NCBI GenBank assembly: GCA_964539305.1
Contig: CAZIIM010000012.1
Span: 1 to 60,991, forward strand
From: CAZNUM01 sp964539305
Lineage (GTDB): Bacteria > Fidelibacterota > Marinisomatia > Marinisomatales > TCS55
Length of the DNA stretch: 60,991 bases
Reading direction: 5' to 3'
Shown here: in pieces, positions 44,943 through 52,949 of the stretch
Layout: each line of letters starts with the position of its first letter
Numbering within the stretch: the first letter of the stretch is position 1
Notes under the pieces: generated by a model
What the model saw: the letters and a program-made list of their open reading frames with translations, nothing else
What the model was told of the DNA's origin: nothing
Databases searched by the model: none
Position numbers and translations under genes: made by a program

Positions 44943-46773
44943 CGGTGACGCTCTTTGCCAGGTTTCGAGGTTGATCCACGTTACAACCACGTAATACCGC
45001 TAAATGGTAAGCCAGCAACTGCAGCGGGATGGTGGCTAAAATTGGAAATGTTCGGGGGTGATCTGAAGGAATTTCGATAATATAATCTGAAAGGGCAGTT
45101 AAATCGGCCGTTTCCTCATCGGTTACCGTAATGACAATACCCTTCCGGGACTTCACCTCGTGAATATTGGATAGAACCTTTTCATAGGTCCGATCATGGG
45201 GGGCTAGAAACACCACCGGCATCTTTTCATCGATTAAGGCAATGGGTCCGTGTTTCATTTCCGCCGCCGGATAGCCTTCGGCGTGAATGTAGGAAATTTC
45301 CTTTAATTTCAAGGCCCCCTCCAGGGCAACGGGGAAATTCATACCACGGCCCAAATAGAGGAAATTATTTACGGCTTTCGTCTGCTTGGCAACATTCAGG
45401 ATCGAATCCGAATTCTTTAATAGGCTGTCAATGGAATTCCCCAGGTTATTTAAGGCCCTGGCCAACTCCACGCCTCGCGCTTTCGATAGACCGCGCCGGC
45501 GAGCCAGACATAGAGCCAGCATGAATAAAACGGTCACTTGTGCCGTGAAGGCCTTGGTGGAAGCAACGCCAATTTCGGGACCGGCATGGGTGTAAATCCC
45601 GCAATCCGTCTCCCGGGAAATGGAACTGCCAACCACATTACAAATACCCAGGGTAAGAGCGCCGTAATCCTTGGCTTTTCGCACGGCTGCCAACGTATCT
45701 GCCGTCTCACCGGACTGAGAAATAGCGATGACAACCGTATCCCCGTTCAAGACTGGTTTCCGGTACCGGAATTCAGAGGCATACTCCACATGTACCGGGA
45801 TATCGGAATACTCCTCCAGCAGGTACTTCCCAATCAAGCCGGCATGCCAGGACGTTCCGCAGGCGGTAATGTAGAATTGGTTTGCCCTCTCAATTCGGGT
45901 CAAGTAATCCTGGATACCCCCTAAATGGGCTGTCCCCTCCACGACATTGAGTCGTCCCCGCATCGTGTCGGTAATAGTGTGACGTTGCTCGTGGATCTCC
46001 TTGAGCATGTAATGGGGATATAAACCTTTTTCAATTTCTTCAATACTGTACTCAATCCGGGACGCCTCTTTGGAGACGATTTGATTATCGCCGAGGCGCT
46101 TAATGGTATAACCACCCTGATCAATAACAACAAATTCTCCTTCATCGAGGTAAATGACATTACGGGTAAACTCCACAATAGGTGATGCGTCACTGGCCAG
46201 AAAAAATTCATTCTCTCCCAGGCCCAGAACCAGAGGTGATCCCAAGCGGGCGGCAATCAATTTCTTTGGCTCGTCTGCATTCATCACCACAATGCCGTAA
46301 GTTCCCACAACCTGTTTTAAGGCAGCCTGAACTGCTAATTCGAAGTCCAGCCGGTCTTCATTCTGAATATCGGCAATTAATTGAGCCAAAACTTCCGTAT
46401 CGGTCTCTGTTTTAAGTTGGATACCTTTGTCGGTTAAATACTGGCGGAGAACAGTGTAGTTTTCAATAATACCGTTGTGAATCAGTGCAATTTTACCGCT
46501 GGTGTCCACATGAGGGTGAGCATTCAGGTCATTCGGTGCACCGTGGGTAGCCCATCGTGTATGACCCATAGCAACGGAGCCGGTAAAAGAATGGTGATTC
46601 ATCAATGCTTCCAGTTCCGATACTTTCCCCGCTTTTTTCACCAGTTGAATCTCTCCTCCGTCCATCACGGCAATCCCGGCTGAGTCGTAGCCTCTATATT
46701 CCAGCCTCTTCAAGCCTTTCATAATGATGGGGACCGACTCCCTGGGTCCATAATATCCGATAATACCGCACAT
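44935..46773 (-). CDS. glmS: glutamine-fructose-6-phosphate aminotransferase (isomerizing)
   Basis: The 612-residue enzyme makes glucosamine 6-phosphate, the entry to amino-sugar, peptidoglycan and lipopolysaccharide synthesis. The N-terminal glutaminase begins MCGIIGYYG, with catalytic Cys2 after Met removal, and has GHTRWATHG. Two SIS domains carry ACGTSWHAGL and SQSGETADT. The C-terminus DQPRNLAKSVTVE is the conserved end. No glmS ribozyme-like leader was seen, since only 80 bases separate it from guaA. Confidence 0.96.
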   Translation of the reverse strand: MCGIIGYYGPRESVPIIMKGLKRLEYRGYDSAGIAVMDGGEIQLVKKAGKVSELEALMNHHSFTGSVAMGHTRWATHGAPNDLNAHPHVDTSGKIALIHNGIIENYTVLRQYLTDKGIQLKTETDTEVLAQLIADIQNEDRLDFELAVQAALKQVVGTYGIVVMNADEPKKLIAARLGSPLVLGLGENEFFLASDASPIVEFTRNVIYLDEGEFVVIDQGGYTIKRLGDNQIVSKEASRIEYSIEEIEKGLYPHYMLKEIHEQRHTITDTMRGRLNVVEGTAHLGGIQDYLTRIERANQFYITACGTSWHAGLIGKYLLEEYSDIPVHVEYASEFRYRKPVLNGDTVVIAISQSGETADTLAAVRKAKDYGALTLGICNVVGSSISRETDCGIYTHAGPEIGVASTKAFTAQVTVLFMLALCLARRRGLSKARGVELARALNNLGNSIDSLLKNSDSILNVAKQTKAVNNFLYLGRGMNFPVALEGALKLKEISYIHAEGYPAAEMKHGPIALIDEKMPVVFLAPHDRTYEKVLSNIHEVKSRKGIVITVTDEETADLTALSDYIIEIPSDHPRTFPILATIPLQLLAYHLAVLRGCNVDQPRNLAKSVTVE

Positions 46774-46853
46774 AATTTCTAATGGTTGAGATTCAATTGA
46801 TTACAATAATCCCTTTTCTCCTCAAAGTTCCGGAATATAAATAGAACCGCCGA

Positions 46854-48444
46854 CTATTCCCATTCAATCGTACCGGGTGGCTTCGACGTAATGTCGTAAA
46901 CAACCCGGTTAATTCCTTTAACCGAATTCACAATCTTGGAGGATATCCTAGACAGCACCTCATCCGGCATGCGAAACCAGTCCGCCGTCATTCCATCACT
47001 ACTGGTTACGGCACGTAAAGCCAATAAATATTCATACGTGCGCTGATCCCCCATTACACCCACCGTTTTAACCGGTATCAGGATGGAAAAAGCCTGCCAG
47101 ATTTCATGATACAGGTTTTCAGCCTGCAAAGTGCGAATATATATATCATCCGCTTCCCGCAGGATAGATAGACGATCAGGTGTAATGGACCCCAAGATTC
47201 TGACAGCCAGCCCCGGACCGGGGAAAGGATGGCGCTGAATCAGCGATTCCGGTAACCCCAGTTCCCGTCCCACATTTCGGACTTCATCCTTGAACAGATC
47301 CCGTAACGGTTCTACCAACTCAAACCCCATGGATTCAGGGAGTCCACCGACATTATGGTGACTTTTAATGGCATGGGTGGACTGACCAACCCCAAACCCG
47401 CTCTCGATTACATCGGGATACAAGGTGCCTTGCGCCAGAAACTGAATTTCACCCATTTCTTTAGCCACCCGTTCGAATGAACGAATAAACTGTTCACCAA
47501 TAATCCGGCGTTTTTTCTCCGGATCAGAAACATTTTTTAATTTTTTTAAAAAAATTTCTGAGTCGTCCACAACCTGAACGGGAACCCCCAAACCACTTTC
47601 CAAAGCAGAAATACATTCTTCCGCCTCCCGTTTTCGCATCAATCCGTGGTCAATTAAAACTGCCTTGGATTGGTTCCCGATCGCGCGGTGAAGCAGGGCT
47701 GCCACCACAGTAGAATCCACGCCGCCGCTCACTCCCACAAGCACGGTATCTTTCCCTACTCGTTCGCGGATTCTTTCCGTCTGTTCCTGAATGAAATNNN
47801 NNNNNNNNNNNNNNNNNNNNNNNNNNNNNNNNNNNNNNNNNNNNNNNNNNNNNNNNNNNNNNNNNNNNNNNNNNNNNNNNNNNNNNNNNNNNNNNNNTTG
47901 TGTGAACCACTTCCGGGTGAAATTGGGTGGCAAACCGTTTCTTGGCCACATCCGCCATCGCGGCTATGACGCCCTCGCCGGAGCGGGCTAAGGTTTCCCA
48001 ACCTTCCGGTAAGCGGGTAACCCGATCCATGTGACTCATCCATACCCGTGTCGAATCGCCAATACCGACCAATAATCCGTCTTGCCTTTCAATTTGTAAT
48101 TCAGCAAATCCGTATTCACCTGTCCCGTCATTTTCAACCACACCGCCATAAAAATCGGCCAGCAGTTGGAGACCGTAGCATATGCCAAGAACGGGGATGT
48201 CCAGTTCCAGAATCCGATTGTCAAACTTCGGTTTCGTTTTTTCATATACACTGGAGGGTCCACCACTAAGAATAATCGCCCGGGGCTTATGAGTCAAAAG
48301 CTGTTCGCAGGAGATTTCAGGGGAAAAGATTTCAGAATAAACATGCTGCTCACGGATTCGGCGCGCAATCAGTTTCGTATACTGGGAGCCAAAATCAAGA
48401 ATTGCAACACCCCCCTGTCGCTCTGGTCTCAATTGAATTCCCAT
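46854..48444 (-). CDS. guaA: GMP synthase (glutamine-hydrolysing), interrupted by a scaffold gap
   Basis: The enzyme aminates XMP to GMP. The class-I glutaminase part begins near residue 13 (VAILDFGSQYTKLIARRI), has the nucleophile in GICYGLQ and ends in QFHPEVVHT. The ATP-pyrophosphatase part has GVSGGVDSTV, and the dimerisation domain ends KPPGTIEWE. Between QFHPEVVHT and FIQEQ a 100-N gap replaces what would be about 25 residues in E. coli GuaA. The two parts (182 and 313 residues) therefore total about 520 with the missing piece, so the gene is probably intact. It overlaps surE by 16 bases. Confidence 0.94.
47798..47897. other. scaffold gap of 100 N inside guaA
   Basis: A nominal 100-base gap. 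Unlike the first gap, no duplicated flank is visible. From the frame at each side the true missing length must be a multiple of three, and about 72 bases would match the spacing in E. coli GuaA. Confidence 0.9.
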
Positions 48445-49196
48445 GCCTTCAATTGTTCTAGAAACGTCATGTCTGTCATTTGAAACTGGATGGGGGTAAT
48501 ACTCACATAACCTTCGCTGAGCGCCTTGCCGTCAAAATCGCTGGAGGGATCCGGATCAATGACTTGGCCCGTCATCCAATAATACAATCGACCGCGGGGA
48601 TCCTCCCGTTTTTCAAACCGATCCTTAAAATACATATTCCCCTGTCGTGTAACCCGGTAACCCTTGATTTTTTCAAGCGGTAGATTCGGTACATTTACAT
48701 TCAACAACGTCCCCGTGGGTAAACCCCGGGACAAAATTGTTTTTACCAGTTTCTGTGCAATGACTTTGGCCGGTTCCAGATCCCCTCCCTTGACCGAATC
48801 AAAACTAATGGCCATGGAAGGAATGCCCAGGATGGTCCCTTCGGTGGCGGCGGAGAGGGTTCCAGAGTAAATAATACTTGTACCGACATTTGCCCCAGCA
48901 TTAATCCCGGAGGCAATAAAATCGGGGGGATCATGCATGATGGATTGAACTGCAATTTTTACACAATCCGCCGGAGTCCCGTCCACCGAATAGCCGCGAA
49001 AGCCGTTTCCCCGTTTCACTTCCTGAATCCGAATCGGATCCGAGATGGTAATGGCATGCCCCACCGCACTTTTCTCCGTATCCGGAGCAACAACAGTGAC
49101 CTTGCCAATTTCCGACATGGCCTCCCATAAAGCATAAATCCCGTCAGCATAGATCCCGTCATCATTAGCGATTAAAATATTCGGTGTGCGGCTCAT
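48429..49196 (-). CDS. surE: 5'/3'-nucleotidase SurE
   Basis: The 255-residue phosphatase hydrolyses nucleoside monophosphates in stationary-phase survival. The metal site NILIANDDGIYADGI at the N-terminus, and the SAVGHAIT and GTPADCV segments, are characteristic of SurE. The next gene guaA overlaps its end by 16 bases, and accD overlaps its start by four, so it is in a coupled run with purine and fatty-acid synthesis genes. Confidence 0.95.
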   Translation of the reverse strand: MSRTPNILIANDDGIYADGIYALWEAMSEIGKVTVVAPDTEKSAVGHAITISDPIRIQEVKRGNGFRGYSVDGTPADCVKIAVQSIMHDPPDFIASGINAGANVGTSIIYSGTLSAATEGTILGIPSMAISFDSVKGGDLEPAKVIAQKLVKTILSRGLPTGTLLNVNVPNLPLEKIKGYRVTRQGNMYFKDRFEKREDPRGRLYYWMTGQVIDPDPSSDFDGKALSEGYVSITPIQFQMTDMTFLEQLKAWEFN

Positions 49197-50029
49197 GTCA
49201 GAATATTAAGTAAACGGGTAAGGAGTGATTTCATCTGGTCCCGGGAAACGATATGATCGATAAACCCCTTTTTCAATAAAAATTCCGCCCGCTGAAACCC
49301 CTCGGGCAGGTCTTCTCCGATCGTCTGCTTAATGACGCGAGGACCAGCAAACCCAATCAGGGCCCCCGGTTCCGCCAGAATAATATCACCCAACATCCCG
49401 TAACTGGCGGTAACGCCTCCAGTGGTTGGGTCCGTAAGGATGGGGATATATAAACCACCTTCTTCTTGAAACCGGGCTAGTTTAGCGCTGGTTTTAGCCA
49501 GTTGCATCAAGGATATAGCACCCTCCTGCATACGGGCTCCTCCGGAAGCACAGATTAAAATAAAGGGGATTTTTTCCTTCCGGGCTAAATCAATACAGCG
49601 GGAGACTTTTTCACCTACCACTGAACCCATACTGCCGCCAATGAATTTAAAATTCATGATTCCCAGTACGACTTCGTGACCATTGATTTTTCCCCGGTAG
49701 CAGACAATGGCATCTTTTTGACCTGTTTTTTCCTGGTTTTCCGCCAGCTGATTCGAATATTTCTTCCCCGCCTTAAACTTCAGGGGATCAACCGGCTGGA
49801 TATTGGCAAACAGTTCCTTCCCTTTTCCACCGTCCAGAAGCAAGGTGACGTATAATTCCGGTGTAACCCGGAAATGATGACCACAGTGGGAACAGACAGA
49901 ATAGTGTTTATCCAATTCCGGTTTATAGAGGATCTCGGTACATGAGGGACACTTGATCCACAAACCACTGGGAATATCCTTTTTTCTCCGCTGGGTTATT
50001 TTATCCTGTTTTCTACTAAACCAAGCCAT
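49193..50029 (-). CDS. accD: acetyl-CoA carboxylase carboxyltransferase subunit beta
   Basis: The 278-residue subunit catalyses the carboxyl transfer that makes malonyl-CoA. The N-terminal zinc ribbon (CPSC then CSHCGHHF) and the crotonase-fold segments GGARMQEGAISLMQ and PTTGGVTASYGMLGD, with the oxyanion holes, are intact. The partner accA is not in the window. It appears to be the first gene of a minus-strand run, since 178 noncoding bases precede it. Confidence 0.95.
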   Translation of the reverse strand: MAWFSRKQDKITQRRKKDIPSGLWIKCPSCTEILYKPELDKHYSVCSHCGHHFRVTPELYVTLLLDGGKGKELFANIQPVDPLKFKAGKKYSNQLAENQEKTGQKDAIVCYRGKINGHEVVLGIMNFKFIGGSMGSVVGEKVSRCIDLARKEKIPFILICASGGARMQEGAISLMQLAKTSAKLARFQEEGGLYIPILTDPTTGGVTASYGMLGDIILAEPGALIGFAGPRVIKQTIGEDLPEGFQRAEFLLKKGFIDHIVSRDQMKSLLTRLLNILT

Positions 50030-50207
50030 GCCGTGTTAATAAATCTCGTCTTTCCAAACCATTTTTACCTGTAATCACTGATACAAGAGATCAATAGAAT
50101 GAACTGATTCCTCTTTGCAGGTAATACGGCGGGAAAATTAGAGTCTTTTTTAGCGAAAAACACCTTCAATACAAAGAAACTTCCGAAAACAATTTCATTG
50201 CACCGCC
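50030..50207. promoter_or_regulatory. intergenic region upstream of accD, with a 7-bp inverted repeat
   Basis: This gap lies between tsaB (ends 50208) and accD (starts 50029) and should hold the accD promoter. TTACCTG (50065-50071) and CAGGTAA (50118-50124) form perfect 7-bp arms 46 bases apart, a possible operator pair, though this could arise by chance. A TTGATC-like element is present on the minus strand, but no clear -10 box. No gene or RNA was recognised. Confidence 0.35.
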
Positions 50208-50864
50208 TTACTTTTTCTTAATGTCAAATGGATAAACATAATTGGATACCAATCCCAGTGGATCCTCAACTTTCCAGTCCTTAAAATGTTGTTCTGCTAA
50301 CAAGCCAACCGTTGCAGAAGAAGGATTTACTTCAACAGCCTTATTCACATCCGCGACAAACCGGTCACACCCGGAATGTAATATGAGATCATTGTGTTTC
50401 AATTGAGGCTCAATCTTATCCCACGCTTCCGCTTTTGCCTCTGTAAGTGGCTCAATCCCCTTGCTGTTCAGGGCAAATTCCTGGTAATAGATGATATTCC
50501 CGTGGGAGTGCAATAGTACAATCCCCCGGCGACAGGGTTGTCGGTATCCAAAAGCCAGGGCTAATAAGGTCGGCACAGGGATCAGAGGCAGATGTAACCC
50601 ATAAGCCAGTCCTTTACCGAAATTCAACCCTACCCGCAGACCCGTGAAAGAACCGGGTCCAATGGAAACAGCAATGCCATCCAGTTTCTTTAAACCGGAA
50701 GGATGGGTTGCATGTTTCAATTGTTCATAAAAGCGGGGTAATTCCTCGGCGTGTTTACGGGGAATCCTGGCGGTGATTTCTTTTACCGATTCACCTTGTT
50801 CGATTAAGGCGATGCTGCACCAGTGGGTGGCTGTTTCAATAGCAAGCAGGTTCAAAATTCCCAT
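50208..50864 (-). CDS. tsaB: tRNA threonylcarbamoyladenosine biosynthesis protein TsaB
   Basis: The 218-residue protein is the pseudo-enzyme partner of TsaD in t6A formation on tRNA. The ASKHA-fold start LLAIETATHWCSIALI and the conserved VSIGPGSFTGLRVGLNFGKG are intact. tsaE directly upstream overlaps by 13 bases; TsaB, TsaD and TsaE work together, but tsaD is not in the window. The C-terminal lysine-rich end (DIKKK) is followed by the accD promoter region. Confidence 0.94.
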   Translation of the reverse strand: MGILNLLAIETATHWCSIALIEQGESVKEITARIPRKHAEELPRFYEQLKHATHPSGLKKLDGIAVSIGPGSFTGLRVGLNFGKGLAYGLHLPLIPVPTLLALAFGYRQPCRRGIVLLHSHGNIIYYQEFALNSKGIEPLTEAKAEAWDKIEPQLKHNDLILHSGCDRFVADVNKAVEVNPSSATVGLLAEQHFKDWKVEDPLGLVSNYVYPFDIKKK

Positions 50865-51283
50865 CCAGGTATTTCCAGGCTTCTGGTATTAGGTTTTCCT
50901 GGAATACATTTGAAATACGCTTTTATTACATTTTGAGAAAGGAGAGGATCGATGCGATCCGCCCATTCAATTGCCGAAATTCCCTCATTGGGTGACAAAT
51001 ATTTTTCACCATCGATATTCAGAAATTCTTCCGGCGAGCCGAGTCGGTAACAATCCACATGGTAAAACCAGCAGTGATCGCCTTCGTATTCACTGACCAG
51101 TTTGAAGGTGGGAGATGTGACAGCTTCCTTCACTCCCAACCCTGTGGCCAGGCCCTGGCAAAATGTTGTTTTCCCGGAGCCAAGGTCTCCCAGCAGGGCC
51201 AGCACAGTACCAACCGGTAATTGCTTTCCCAGCCGAGCCGCAAAAGATTGCATTTCAGTGACGGATTCGGCCATCAGTTTCAA
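50852..51283 (-). CDS. tsaE: tRNA threonylcarbamoyladenosine biosynthesis ATPase TsaE
   Basis: The 143-residue P-loop ATPase has the Walker A GDLGSGKTTF and the conserved SPTFKLVSEY. It drives the t6A complex with TsaB and TsaD. The TTG at 51283 is chosen because GGAGG lies seven bases upstream and the stop of the PorX-like gene overlaps it by four bases (TTGA); an ATG at 51274 is possible but has a poorer ribosome site. Its coupling to the PorX-like gene does not by itself imply a functional link. Confidence 0.93.
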   Translation of the reverse strand: MKLMAESVTEMQSFAARLGKQLPVGTVLALLGDLGSGKTTFCQGLATGLGVKEAVTSPTFKLVSEYEGDHCWFYHVDCYRLGSPEEFLNIDGEKYLSPNEGISAIEWADRIDPLLSQNVIKAYFKCIPGKPNTRSLEIPGWEF

Positions 51284-52839
51284 TCTTTGGCCTCCATGAG
51301 AAAAACGGGAATCAGTAATTCTTCCATGGAAACACCACCGTGCTGAAAACTGCCTTTCAGGAGTGCTTCATATTTTTGCTGCTGATTGGGGTAAATAAAA
51401 AAGACATCCTTTTTTGCCAGTATATAATTAGTCTGATGGACGATTTGGGGAAGCCGGTATGTTTCGGGATTTCTGATGATCAAGGCATGCCGTTCATTCA
51501 AATTCAGGTTACGGCCGTATTTATACCGGACCCCGGTTGAGGTGGTTCGGTCAGCATTCACCAGAACCCTCCGGTTGACCATAATACTGCCGTGATCACT
51601 GGTCATCACGATTTTATATCCGGCTGCTCCCACATCCCGCAATAACCTGAACAGCCAGGATTGTTCAAACCAGTTTAAAACGGCCTGTCGGTAAGCCGAT
51701 TCATCCGGCACCATTTCTTTGAGAACATCCGACTCTGACCGCCGGTGGGCAAGCTGATCAACAAAATTGACGACAACCGCCAGTAAATCCTGCCGGAAAT
51801 ATTCGCTCACCTTGGACTGGAATTTCTGCCCGTGCTCCACCTGCCAGATTTTATGGTAGTGAAAGGATTTTTCACCCAGTCCCAGACGAATCAACTGGTC
51901 CTTTAAAAACTGGTCTTCCAGGGTGTTCATACTTCCTGATTCTGTTTTTAACAGTTGCAATTGGGCTGGGTATTTCCTGCAAAATTCCTCCGGGAATAAT
52001 CCTGAGAACAGAGCATTCCGGCTGAAGGGCGTGGCAGAAGGAAGAATGGAGAGGGATGGTTTAATTGTCAGTTTGAAATAATCACTCAACAAAGGATACA
52101 AAACCATGAATTGATCCAGCCGCATGGCGTCCACCACCAGGAAAAATACCTTTTTGCCCTTGTCCAACAGGGAAGCAACTTCCGCCGAAAAAACGTCAAC
52201 CGATGTTGGGGGACGCTCCGAAGACCTTAACCAGGATTCATAATGGGTTATGATGAACCGGGAAAATTCTTTATTACAAGCCTCAATCTGGTTTTTTAAA
52301 ATAGCATCAAAATCCGTCACCCCGTGTTCGTCAAAATCCAGCTGCCATTGGACCAGAGAACGGTACAGGGCCCACCAGTCTTCAAATGAGCTGGCCTTCT
52401 GAATTTGAAGGTCCATATCCCGAAAGGATTGTAAATAATTCTTGGTAGCAAACTCTTCCCGGATTTTTTCATCTTCCAGTACCTGTTTACAGGCCATAAA
52501 AATCTGGGTGGGGTTAACAGGCTTAATCAGGAAATGAGCCACTTTCTCCGAGATGGCCCGATCCATTAACCATTCTTCCTCACTTTTTGTAATCATGATA
52601 ATTGGAAGTGTCGGCTGGAGATTTTTTATACCATGGAGTGTTTCAATACCGTCCATCCCGTCCATGAATTGATCCAGCAATACCAGATCATAGGTCTCCT
52701 TGGTTACCCACGTAATTCCATCCTTTCCATTGGTACAGGGCGTAATGGTAAACCCTTTTTCCTCCAATAATAGAATATGGGGTTTTAAATGGTGGATCTC
52801 ATCATCGATCCAAAGAATCTTTCCGCGTGATCTAGCCAT
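51280..52839 (-). CDS. porX: PorX-like response regulator (receiver plus PglZ domain)
   Basis: The 519-residue protein has a receiver domain with the acidic pocket Asp12-Asp13, phospho-acceptor Asp56 (LVLLDQFM) and Lys106 (LIKPVNP). A helical linker (about 130-200) follows. The PglZ domain of the alkaline-phosphatase superfamily has VVDAMRLDQ (Asp237), ATPFSRN (Thr270), Asp361/His365 in NFVDQLAH and TSDHGS (Asp415, His416), so its metal site looks intact. The opening KILWIDDEIHHLKPHILLLE closely resembles PorX of Bacteroidota, which regulates type IX secretion and whose PglZ domain has been reported to cleave oligonucleotides. Its role in this organism is inferred. Confidence 0.88.
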   Translation of the reverse strand: MARSRGKILWIDDEIHHLKPHILLLEEKGFTITPCTNGKDGITWVTKETYDLVLLDQFMDGMDGIETLHGIKNLQPTLPIIMITKSEEEWLMDRAISEKVAHFLIKPVNPTQIFMACKQVLEDEKIREEFATKNYLQSFRDMDLQIQKASSFEDWWALYRSLVQWQLDFDEHGVTDFDAILKNQIEACNKEFSRFIITHYESWLRSSERPPTSVDVFSAEVASLLDKGKKVFFLVVDAMRLDQFMVLYPLLSDYFKLTIKPSLSILPSATPFSRNALFSGLFPEEFCRKYPAQLQLLKTESGSMNTLEDQFLKDQLIRLGLGEKSFHYHKIWQVEHGQKFQSKVSEYFRQDLLAVVVNFVDQLAHRRSESDVLKEMVPDESAYRQAVLNWFEQSWLFRLLRDVGAAGYKIVMTSDHGSIMVNRRVLVNADRTTSTGVRYKYGRNLNLNERHALIIRNPETYRLPQIVHQTNYILAKKDVFFIYPNQQQKYEALLKGSFQHGGVSMEELLIPVFLMEAKD

Positions 52840-52849
52840 AAATTGCGGT

Positions 52850-52877
52850 CGAAAATTACACCCACCTGTCTGTGGGT
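52850..52877 (-). terminator. weak hairpin, possible terminator after the CHASE2 cyclase gene
   Basis: ACCCAC (52860-52865) and GTGGGT (52872-52877) form a 6-bp GC-rich stem with loop CTGTCT. On the minus strand the stem is followed by GTAATTTTCG, only four consecutive Ts. It lies in the 110-base gap between the cyclase and the PorX-like genes, so it could reduce read-through rather than stop it completely. A separate promoter for the PorX-like gene could lie in the same gap. Confidence 0.35.
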
Positions 52878-52949
52878 CTAAATGAATAAGTTAACGGGTT
52901 TTAATGGATGAATTAAAACGAAAGATTTGGCGTTCGGGACTTATTCCGG

